A stretch of DNA of 19,281 nucleotides from an uncultured Ruminococcus sp. (lineage in GTDB: Bacteria; Bacillota; Clostridia; Oscillospirales; Ruminococcaceae), in the NCBI GenBank assembly GCA_905199285.1, contig CAJKFZ010000022.1:1-19281 (forward strand). Direction: 5' to 3'. Position 1 is the first letter of the stretch, and every line of letters starts with the position of its first letter. Positions 1 to 6,205 of the stretch are shown here, piece after piece. The notes under the pieces are model-generated. The model made no database searches. It saw only the letters and a list, made by a program, of their open reading frames with translations, and was not told where the DNA came from. The position numbers were made by a program, and so were the translations under genes.

Positions 1-3
1 CCA

Positions 4-579
4 TTATTTCCTTTTCTTTTTCTTCTTTCTTACAGAAAATCCAAAGTCACCGAGCTTTCTTCCAAGAGCGAAATATTCTCCGTGAGCGTAAGCCATAAGT
101 CCGCACTGCTGAAGATTAAGCTTACCTTTGCTGTCGATATATTTTTCATCAGCGTCTATACCGACTATTTCCGCAAGAAACATTGTATGAGAGCCAAGAA
201 GCTCCGATTTCACGACCCTGCATTCAAGACTGACCGGACATTCCTCTATCAAAGGAACAGCGACCTTATTTGCCGGAACAAGATGAAATCCGCAGGAAGA
301 GATCTTATCCGTATCCTTTCCGCTTTTAACTCCGCAGAAGTCCGTTTCACGGCACATTGACGAAGTTGTAAGATTGATAACAAATTCGCCGGAAGCCTTG
401 ATAATATCATGCGAAAATCGCTCCGGCCGCACTGAAATATAGGTCATAGGCGGACGAGTGCAGACTATGCCTGTCCAACCGATAGTTAAAACATTCGGCT
501 TTTCAATCGTTCCGCAGGAAACGAGTGCAGCAGGTACAGGAGCAAGCAAAGCGCTTCCTTTCCAGAATTGTTTTGACAT
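4..579 (-). CDS. Flavin reductase family protein (flavoredoxin-like)
   Basis: A 191-residue protein of the flavin-reductase-like, FMN-binding split-barrel family. The N-terminal half (about 8-70) carries the family pattern: an early PVPAALVSC segment, a TIGWTGI strand and the PPMTYISVRPERFSHD stretch that normally contacts flavin. Members bind FMN and pass electrons from NAD(P)H or small redox proteins; the partner cannot be read here. There is no signal peptide, so it should be cytosolic. The C-terminus is a run of Lys/Arg (last eight residues), an odd basic tail. The ATG is preceded by AGAGGTG at good spacing and by a strong promoter. It diverges from the spoIIA operon and has no visible functional link to it. 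The family call is firm; the substrate is unknown. Confidence 0.85.
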   Translation of the reverse strand: MSKQFWKGSALLAPVPAALVSCGTIEKPNVLTIGWTGIVCTRPPMTYISVRPERFSHDIIKASGEFVINLTTSSMCRETDFCGVKSGKDTDKISSCGFHLVPANKVAVPLIEECPVSLECRVVKSELLGSHTMFLAEIVGIDADEKYIDSKGKLNLQQCGLMAYAHGEYFALGRKLGDFGFSVRKKKKKRK

Positions 580-616
580 TTTTTCACCTCTAAATAAATC
601 AATTGCTATTTATTTT

Positions 617-645
617 ATTATAACATATAAAACAATATATTTCAA
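617..645 (-). promoter_or_regulatory. Sigma-A promoter of the flavin reductase gene
   Basis: On the minus strand a -35 TTGAAA (640-645) and a -10 TATAAT (617-622) are separated by exactly 17 bases, with a TGT just before the -10 (extended -10). It lies about 40 bp ahead of the flavin reductase start in AT-rich DNA. Confidence 0.75.
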
Positions 646-672
646 GAAATTTATTTTACATTTATCAGCGGA

Positions 673-706
673 TACGACATGATTCGCAGTTGATCCATGC
701 TATAAT
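673..706 (+). promoter_or_regulatory. Possible spoIIA operon promoter with Spo0A-like box
   Basis: TATAAT at 701-706 sits about 25 bp before the spoIIAA start. TACGACA at 673-679 differs by one base from the Spo0A box TTCGACA. No good -35 hexamer is seen 17 bp upstream of the -10, as expected for an activator-dependent promoter. spoIIA operons are usually under Spo0A and sigma-H control, but a convincing sigma-H pair was not found. Tentative. Confidence 0.3.
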
Positions 707-731
707 TTGGCTTATCAGGGAGGCGAATAAA

Positions 732-1037
732 ATGAATATAGATATAAAATCCGAAAACGGTTCTGCTATTGCAAAACTCAGCGGCGAGATCGATCACCAT
801 AACGCCAAAGAGCTTCGCACTCAGCTTGATAAATTCATAATATCTGCCCAGCCGCCGGAGCTTGTTATGGATTTCAAAAATATAACCTTTATGGACAGCT
901 CCGGAATTGGTCTTATTATGGGCAGAAGCAAGCTGATGAAAGAATGCGGCGGAAGGCTTGAAGTACGTAATTCACAGCCATACATAAAACGTGTTCTCAA
1001 GCTTTCCGGCATCGAAAGAATCGTAAAAATCACTTGA
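732..1037 (+). CDS. spoIIAA: Anti-sigma F factor antagonist SpoIIAA
   Basis: A 101-residue single STAS-domain protein. In its unphosphorylated form it binds the SpoIIAB-ADP complex and releases sigma-F in the forespore. The phosphorylation site is visible: ITFMDSSGIGLIMGR at about 51-65, where Ser57 matches the serine phosphorylated by SpoIIAB in Bacillus. The start at 732 is preferred because AGGGAGG (717-723) lies 8 bases upstream; a longer reading from 690 lacks a ribosome site and family similarity. The stop codon directly abuts the upstream candidate ATG of spoIIAB, so the two are translationally close. First gene of the three-gene sigma-F operon. Confidence 0.95.
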   Translation: MNIDIKSENGSAIAKLSGEIDHHNAKELRTQLDKFIISAQPPELVMDFKNITFMDSSGIGLIMGRSKLMKECGGRLEVRNSQPYIKRVLKLSGIERIVKIT

Positions 1038-1049
1038 ATGGAGAATATC

Positions 1050-1487
1050 ATGGAAGTTATAAATGAAATAAAATTTACAATGCCGTCGCTTTCGGTAAAT
1101 GAAAGCACAGCAAGAGCAGTCGTTTCATCGTTTCTGATTCAGGCAGACCCAACTGTTGAAGAACTTTCCGACATAAGAACGGCAGTTTCTGAAGCAGTGA
1201 CCAACGCCGTTGTTCACGCTTACCGCAATGCTAAGGGCAATATCGAGCTTGTAGTCAAGCTTCTGGCTGGACGTGAGGTCTACATAAGGATAAAGGATAG
1301 GGGCTGCGGTATCGAAGACGTTGAACAGGCTATGCAGCCACTTTTTACAACCGCTCCCGAAGAAGAACGTTCAGGTCTCGGTTTCTCGGTAATGAGTTCC
1401 TTCATGGACAAGCTAAGCGTAAAAAGTTCATCCGGCAAAGGAACTACTGTAACTATGCGCAAAAGGCTGGCAAAACATGAAAACTGA
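1050..1487 (+). CDS. spoIIAB: Anti-sigma F factor / serine kinase SpoIIAB
   Basis: A 145-residue GHKL-fold kinase and anti-sigma factor that holds sigma-F inactive before forespore formation and phosphorylates SpoIIAA. The ATP site is complete: N box EAVTNAVVHAY (about 48-58), G1 box DRGCGIED (83-90) and G2 box ERSGLGFSVM (106-115). The NESTAR segment near residue 17-22 matches the region holding the arginine that contacts sigma-F and SpoIIAA in Bacillus. I take ATG 1050 as start because GGAG (1040-1043) precedes it by 6 bases; ATG 1038 would add four residues and has no ribosome site. Its last 11 bases overlap sigF, indicating coupled translation. Confidence 0.93.
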   Translation: MEVINEIKFTMPSLSVNESTARAVVSSFLIQADPTVEELSDIRTAVSEAVTNAVVHAYRNAKGNIELVVKLLAGREVYIRIKDRGCGIEDVEQAMQPLFTTAPEEERSGLGFSVMSSFMDKLSVKSSSGKGTTVTMRKRLAKHEN

Positions 1488-2136
1488 CGTAAAACAGCCG
1501 ACAGCAGAAGAAAATCTCGGTCTTGTACATTTATGTGCAAACAAATTCAGAGGACGTGGGATCGAGTATGACGAGCTTTATTCGGCTGGCTGCATAGGAC
1601 TTCTTAAAGCAGTCAAGGCATTTGACGCTGAACGTGGCGTAAAATTCTCAACATATGCCGTACCTGTGATCTTAGGCGAAATAAAGCGACTTTTTCGTGA
1701 CGGCGGAACAGTTCACGTAAGCCGTAGCTTAAAAGAGCTTTCGCTTAAAATTCAGCGTATCTGCGAGGATTTTCGTCAAAAAGAGGGCAGAGAACCCGTC
1801 ATCAGTGAGCTTGCAGCTCTTTCCGGCGAGCGTGAAGCTGATGTTTCTGAAGCTCTTTGCGTAAGCCAGCCAACGCTGTCACTCACCGCAAGCGATGACG
1901 ATGAGGGACAAATAGATATTCCTTCTGAATCGCCGGACGAATCCATCGTAGATCTTCTTGCACTGCGTCAAATCATGGCAAAACTTGAACCTAACGACAG
2001 AGCTCTTCTCGAACTTCGGTACTTCAAAAACTTAACGCAGTCCAAAACCGCCGCCGCGCTTGGAATGACTCAGGTTCAGGTTTCAAGACGTGAAAAAAAA
2101 CTCCTTGCGCAAATGCGATCAGAGCTTTTGGAGTAG
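1477..2136 (+). CDS. sigF: RNA polymerase sigma factor sigma-F
   Basis: A 219-residue sigma-70-family factor of the SigF/SigB/SigG type, the first forespore-specific sigma factor. Region 2 is clear (DELYSAGCIGLLKAVKAFD at about 32-50, then KFSTYAVPVILGEIKR, the -10 recognition and melting segment). Region 3 spans about 78-135 and region 4 ends in a helix-turn-helix (LTQSKTAAALGMTQVQVSRREKKLL, about 186-210) for the -35 element. Length is normal for SigF rather than the longer SigG. It overlaps spoIIAB by 11 bases, the usual operon arrangement. It is the last gene of the operon; no spoVA genes follow, and the DNA runs into a large palindrome and then the convergent hemW. Confidence 0.94.
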   Translation: MKTDVKQPTAEENLGLVHLCANKFRGRGIEYDELYSAGCIGLLKAVKAFDAERGVKFSTYAVPVILGEIKRLFRDGGTVHVSRSLKELSLKIQRICEDFRQKEGREPVISELAALSGEREADVSEALCVSQPTLSLTASDDDEGQIDIPSESPDESIVDLLALRQIMAKLEPNDRALLELRYFKNLTQSKTAAALGMTQVQVSRREKKLLAQMRSELLE

Positions 2137-2146
2137 GATAACATCA

Positions 2147-2362
2147 TTTACTTTTCCTGTTAGTTATTAAGGGGACGCTGTCCCCTTATACCCCTGCAAA
2201 AGGGGCATACAGCCCCTTTTGAATCCCGATATTAAATTATTATCCATACCCCTTTAAGGAGTATGGATAATAATTAATTGTGGGTTTCCAAAGGGTGGAT
2301 TCACCCTTTGGCAGGGGGCAAGGGGGACAGCGTCCCCCTTATAAACAACAGAAAGAAGTAAA
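2147..2362. repeat. Large nested palindrome (MITE-like or bidirectional terminator) between sigF and hemW
   Basis: Nearly the whole spacer between the convergent genes is one imperfect palindrome centred at 2255. It contains five hairpins in mirror order: 2169-2187 (8-bp stem, loop GCT), 2198-2220 (9-bp stem), the centre 2236-2274 (14-bp stem with an inner CCTT/AAGG), 2288-2311 (10-bp stem, loop GATT) and 2320-2340 (9-bp stem, loop AGC). The left and right halves are diverged inverted copies of each other, and the similarity extends outward to TTTACTT (2147-2153) and its complement AAGTAAA (2356-2362). Hairpin 2198-2220 ends in TTTT and can terminate sigF transcription. There is no coding capacity. 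Confidence 0.8.
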
Positions 2363-2378
2363 CAATATTATCCCAATA

Positions 2379-3473
2379 TCAGAAAATCAGATATTCAATT
2401 ACAGAATTTGACATGACAAATCCCTGCGGAGTAAGGGATACTCTCTCGCCGTCGAAATTTATATATCCTGCCCTTTCAAGGCGGGGTAATTTTTTTTCTA
2501 TTTCGCTTCTGTGAGAACCGGTCTCGCTCAGCAGCAATCCTTCTTTCAGCCTTAAACGAAGCATTGCAGTTTCCTCAAATCCGCACGGAGCATTGTCGGT
2601 AACATAAACCTGCTGAAATTCTCCGGAAACAAAACTGCTCAGGTCACGCTCGACCGCAAAACGTTTGCCTTTATAACACGAGTGTGCAGAAGGACCGATT
2701 CCAATATAGTCCTCGCATTTCCAGTAGCGGTTGTTATGACGGCTTTCAAATCCGTTTTTGGCAAAGTTGGACACTTCATACTGCATAAATCCGCTTTTTT
2801 CAAGAAGCTCAACGGTTTGCAGATAAAGAGCAGCGGTCCGGTCATCATCAGGAAGACGATTTTTGATATCATCACAGTCGAAAGGAGTCCCCTCCTCCGT
2901 TTTCAGAATATACGCAGAAATATGCTGAATCGGCAGAGCTGAAAGACGGTTGACCGAGTATGCGATATTATATGCGGTCTGCTCCGGAAGAGCGATCATA
3001 AGATCGCAGGAGATATTTTCAAATCCGGCTGAATAAGCGTCCAAAACAGCTTTTTCAGCTCGCTCTGCACTGTGAGTTCTTCCAAGAAAAGAAAGCTCGC
3101 TGTCGATCATGGACTGAACTCCGACCGAAAGCCGATTTATTCCGGCACTTCGGAGTCCGGCAAGCTTATCAGGATTCAGCGTTGAGGGATTAGCCTCAAG
3201 AGTGATCTCTGCATTTTTATCGAGAGAAAAACTTCCGCTGATCTCATCCATTACAGTTTCTATCTGCTGAGGAGAAAGAAGCGAGGGAGTTCCTCCGCCG
3301 AAGTAAACGGTATCAACGTTCTGCCCTGTATCGGAATAATGCCTGATATTGCGCAGAACTGCGTCAACATAGTCCTGCACAGCCGTCTTTGAATAATTCA
3401 CCGAATAAAAGTCGCAGTAGTCGCACTTTTTTCCGCAGAACGGCACATGAATATATATTCCGAGACTTTTCAT
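2379..3473 (-). CDS. hemW: Radical SAM heme chaperone HemW
   Basis: A 364-residue radical-SAM protein of the HemW group (formerly annotated as oxygen-independent coproporphyrinogen oxidase). The iron-sulfur motif is at Cys13, Cys17 and Cys20 (CGKKCDYCDF), followed by the SAM-binding YFGGGTPSLL near 58-67, an EANP strand, and the RHNNRYWKCEDYIGIGPSAHS segment typical of the family. HemW delivers heme to respiratory proteins; several Firmicutes members keep this role without full heme synthesis. It lies downstream of lepA, a widely conserved order. Its ATG overlaps the stop of the preceding zinc-ribbon gene by 4 bases (ATGA). HemW versus true HemN: HemW is favoured by length and the CxxxCxYC pattern. 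Confidence 0.9.
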   Translation of the reverse strand: MKSLGIYIHVPFCGKKCDYCDFYSVNYSKTAVQDYVDAVLRNIRHYSDTGQNVDTVYFGGGTPSLLSPQQIETVMDEISGSFSLDKNAEITLEANPSTLNPDKLAGLRSAGINRLSVGVQSMIDSELSFLGRTHSAERAEKAVLDAYSAGFENISCDLMIALPEQTAYNIAYSVNRLSALPIQHISAYILKTEEGTPFDCDDIKNRLPDDDRTAALYLQTVELLEKSGFMQYEVSNFAKNGFESRHNNRYWKCEDYIGIGPSAHSCYKGKRFAVERDLSSFVSGEFQQVYVTDNAPCGFEETAMLRLRLKEGLLLSETGSHRSEIEKKLPRLERAGYINFDGERVSLTPQGFVMSNSVIEYLIF

Positions 3474-3805
3474 GAAATATCAAGTCTTATGGATTCCTCC
3501 ATTTTGAAAAAAAACGCATTCACAACGGCAGGAACGATAAATTCCGACAGAATAAGCAATATCATCAGCGGAATTTCTCTCATTGCAAGAAAATCATGAT
3601 GCTGAGAGGTAAAATATATTACAAAAATTGAAACAATAACTATCACACTGTAAACAGCATTGAAAATTGTCGCAGCCTTGCCGTTCACACATTTTGTACC
3701 GCAGTGTTTACAAGGCTTGCCCTTTGAATTCATTTTTCCCGCTAAGGCTTTGGTTATAGGAGTAAACCCCTTTTCTCCGCAATGCGGACAAGTATATATG
3801 CTCAT
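3470..3805 (-). CDS. Small zinc-ribbon membrane protein, unknown function
   Basis: A 111-residue protein that I do not recognise by name. The N-terminus has a treble of cysteine pairs (CPHC at 6-9; CKHC at 32-35 with a further Cys39), a likely zinc ribbon. Two hydrophobic segments follow (about 48-67 and 77-100), predicted as membrane spans, so the ribbon would sit on one face of the membrane. An AAAGGAA ribosome site precedes the ATG. It is placed between the 149-residue membrane protein gene and hemW and overlaps the hemW start by 4 bases, so it is co-transcribed with lepA and hemW. No function can be inferred from the sequence. Confidence 0.75.
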   Translation of the reverse strand: MSIYTCPHCGEKGFTPITKALAGKMNSKGKPCKHCGTKCVNGKAATIFNAVYSVIVIVSIFVIYFTSQHHDFLAMREIPLMILLILSEFIVPAVVNAFFFKMEESIRLDIS

Positions 3806-3820
3806 AATTTTTCCTTTCTT

Positions 3821-4270
3821 TTAAGCAGGCGTTATTTCTTCTCCGGAATTTTCATACTCTGACGGATTCATCGGAGTAAGTTCCGAAAGAATTTCAGCCT
3901 CTTTCGCTTCATTTTCGCAAAACGCAGCCAGCTTTGCAAGTGGGAGCAGCTTTTTAAGTTTTGCTTTTTTACGTCTTTTCGTGAGATCCAGAATATCCTC
4001 TGTGTGGAGAACGAACAGTATTGTAAACAACATTACAATAGCCGTCCATATTCCCTCGAAAATCATATCGTGGACTATAACTCCCCACAAAAGAAGAAGT
4101 GTCGAGGTCACGCAGAAGCTTGTCAGTGAAATTTCTCTCAGACGAATCCGTATTTCTCTGAAAAAACGTCCTATTCCGGAGTTTCTCTTAAAAATCGGTT
4201 CAGCAGCGGCAGTTATAATGCTTAAAATCATTGCCGCCGCAAGCAGTATAAGAATGACAGAATTTATCAT
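3821..4270 (-). CDS. Small membrane protein, unknown function
   Basis: A 149-residue protein with three hydrophobic stretches (about 4-23, 51-70, 72-90), a basic loop after the first span (KRNSGIGRFFREIRIRLR) and a charged C-terminal half rich in Lys, then Glu. An AGGGGAA ribosome site precedes the ATG. It begins 18 bases after the lepA stop and ends 15 bases before the zinc-ribbon gene, so it belongs to the lepA-hemW transcript. Family not recognised. The two small membrane genes between lepA and hemW may be lineage-specific; many Firmicutes have these two genes adjacent. Confidence 0.7.
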   Translation of the reverse strand: MINSVILILLAAAMILSIITAAAEPIFKRNSGIGRFFREIRIRLREISLTSFCVTSTLLLLWGVIVHDMIFEGIWTAIVMLFTILFVLHTEDILDLTKRRKKAKLKKLLPLAKLAAFCENEAKEAEILSELTPMNPSEYENSGEEITPA

Positions 4271-4288
4271 AATAGTTCCCCTGTCCTA

Positions 4289-6091
4289 TCAGCTGTCAAG
4301 TTTCAAAACGCTCATAAATGCTTCCTGCGGAACTTCTACTGTTCCAAGCTGACGCATACGCTTTTTGCCCTCTTTCTGTTTTTCAAGCAGCTTCTTTTTT
4401 CTCGTGATATCGCCGCCGTAACACTTTGCAAGAACGTCTTTTCTCATTGCCTTTACTGTTTCTCGCGCAATAACCTTTCCTCCAATAGCGGCCTGGATCG
4501 GTACTTCAAAAAGCTGTCGTGGAATATTTTCCTTCAGCTTCTCGGCAATTTTTCTTGCTCGTCCATAAGCCTTATCTGTGTGGATGATAAACGACAAAGC
4601 ATCGACTACATCGCCGTTGAGCAGAATATCGAGCTTAACAAGCTTAGACGGAGAATAACCGAGCATTTCATAGTCAAACGAAGCATAGCCCTTAGTCCTT
4701 GATTTAAGAACATCGAAGAAATCGTAAACGATCTCGTTAAGCGGAAGCTCATAATGAAGATTGACTCTTGTATCATCAAGATACTGCATATCCTTGAAAA
4801 TTCCACGTCTGTCCTGACAAAGCTCCATTATATTTCCGACAAATTCCGATGGCGACAAAATGTCCGCCTTGACCATAGGTTCTTCTGCAAGCTGTATGAG
4901 CGCAGGATCGGGGTAATTAGTCGGATTGTCGATATACTGCACTTCTCCGCTGGTAAGAGTTACTCTGTATATAACCGATGGAGCAGTCGTTATCAGATCA
5001 AGATTATATTCTCTTTCAAGTCTCTCCTGAATGATCTCCATATGGAGCAGTCCGAGGAATCCACACCGGAATCCGAATCCGAGCGCAACCGATGTCTCCG
5101 GCTCAAAAGAGAGCGAAGCATCATTGAGCTGAAGCTTTTCCAGCGCTTCACGCAGATCGCCGTATTTCGCACCGTCGGCAGGATAAATTCCCGAAAACAC
5201 CATCGGATTCACCTTTCTGTAGCCTGGAAGCGGTTCGTCGCACGGATCATCGTTATTAGTTACGGTATCGCCCACCTGAGTATCGCCGATGCTCTTGATA
5301 GAAGCTGCAATATAACCAACTTCTCCTGCTTCGAGCATACCGTTGTTGACAAGTGACGAAGCGTCCATAAAACCTGCTTCAACAACAGTGAAAACAGCTC
5401 TGGTCGCCATAAGACGAATGCTGTCGCCGACTCTGACAGTACCCTCTTTAACACGAACATAAATAATAACGCCCTTGTATGAATCGTAATAACTATCGAA
5501 AATCAACGCTTTCAGCGGTTTTTCAGTATCTCCCTTGGGCGCAGGGATATCCGTGACAATTTTTTCAAGAACGGCTTCTATATTTGTTCCCATTTTAGCA
5601 GAAATTCTCGGAGCGTCCATTGCAGGAATTCCAATAACGTTTTCAACCTCGGAGCAGACTCTTTCAGGTTCTGCGGAGGGAAGATCAATTTTATTCACAA
5701 CAGGAACAACTTCAAGATCGTGCTCAATTGCAAGATATGTGTTCGCAAGCGTCTGAGCCTCGATTCCCTGAGATGCGTCTACTACAAGAATAGCTCCCTC
5801 GCAGGCAGCAAGCGAACGTGAGACTTCATAGTTGAAATCGACGTGACCGGGAGTATCAATAAGGTTGAAAATATAGTCCTCGCCGTCCTGAGCTGTGTAT
5901 TTCAGCCTTACAGCACGAGCCTTTATCGTTATTCCACGCTCTCTTTCAATGTCCATATTGTCAAGAAGCTGGTCTTCCATATCACGAATGGCAACAGTCT
6001 CGGTTTTTTCAAGGATTCGATCGGCAAGAGTTGATTTGCCGTGATCTATATGCGCAATAATGCAGAAATTTCTTATTTTTTCGTTAGCCAA
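4289..6091 (-). CDS. lepA: Elongation factor 4 (LepA), TTG start
   Basis: A 600-residue translational GTPase, the normal length for LepA. It binds the ribosome with EF-G-like domains and promotes correct translocation or initiation under stress. GTPase motifs are intact: AHIDHGKS (13-20), DTPGHVD (79-85) and NKID (133-136). The LepA-specific C-terminal domain is present, with the conserved KMRQLGTVEVPQEAF-like end. The start codon is TTG at 6089-6091: GAGGT lies 6 bases upstream, the protein aligns from this point, and no ATG is available nearby. First gene of the lepA operon, behind a strong promoter. Confidence 0.96.
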   Translation of the reverse strand: MANEKIRNFCIIAHIDHGKSTLADRILEKTETVAIRDMEDQLLDNMDIERERGITIKARAVRLKYTAQDGEDYIFNLIDTPGHVDFNYEVSRSLAACEGAILVVDASQGIEAQTLANTYLAIEHDLEVVPVVNKIDLPSAEPERVCSEVENVIGIPAMDAPRISAKMGTNIEAVLEKIVTDIPAPKGDTEKPLKALIFDSYYDSYKGVIIYVRVKEGTVRVGDSIRLMATRAVFTVVEAGFMDASSLVNNGMLEAGEVGYIAASIKSIGDTQVGDTVTNNDDPCDEPLPGYRKVNPMVFSGIYPADGAKYGDLREALEKLQLNDASLSFEPETSVALGFGFRCGFLGLLHMEIIQERLEREYNLDLITTAPSVIYRVTLTSGEVQYIDNPTNYPDPALIQLAEEPMVKADILSPSEFVGNIMELCQDRRGIFKDMQYLDDTRVNLHYELPLNEIVYDFFDVLKSRTKGYASFDYEMLGYSPSKLVKLDILLNGDVVDALSFIIHTDKAYGRARKIAEKLKENIPRQLFEVPIQAAIGGKVIARETVKAMRKDVLAKCYGGDITRKKKLLEKQKEGKKRMRQLGTVEVPQEAFMSVLKLDS

Positions 6092-6126
6092 TGTTCTACC
6101 TCTTTTCCGGATTTGCTTATTTATTT

Positions 6127-6155
6127 ATTATATCAGAAAAACTCTGTTTTGTAAA
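6127..6155 (-). promoter_or_regulatory. Sigma-A promoter of the lepA operon
   Basis: On the minus strand -35 TTTACA (6150-6155) and -10 TATAAT (6127-6132) are separated by 17 bases. It lies about 36 bp before the lepA TTG start, and its -35 overlaps the tail of the upstream terminator. Confidence 0.8.
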
Positions 6156-6183
6156 GAGAACTGCTGCAATTTCTTGCAGCAGT
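6152..6183 (-). terminator. Rho-independent terminator after the metG-like gene
   Basis: Read on the minus strand, a perfect 10-bp stem ACTGCTGCAA / TTGCAGCAGT (6174-6183 with 6160-6169) closes a GAAA loop and is followed by TCTCTTT. It starts about 20 bases after the stop of the metG-like gene. The T tract is imperfect, but position and stem support termination of the gltX-metG transcript. Confidence 0.75.
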
Positions 6184-6205
6184 CCAATAGGTTATTGAAT
6201 TTTTA

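Noticed and set aside
690..731. Longer start for SpoIIAA
   Set aside because: The 14 extra residues are outside the STAS fold and cover the likely promoter; AGGGAGG marks ATG 732.
2169..2340. CRISPR-like repeat array between sigF and hemW
   Set aside because: The repeats are inverted halves of one palindrome, not direct repeats with regular spacers, and there are no cas genes.
4754..5356. 200-codon plus-strand open frame opposite lepA
   Set aside because: It lies wholly antisense to the well-conserved lepA, has no ribosome site or family similarity, and reads as a low-quality basic/Ser-rich translation.
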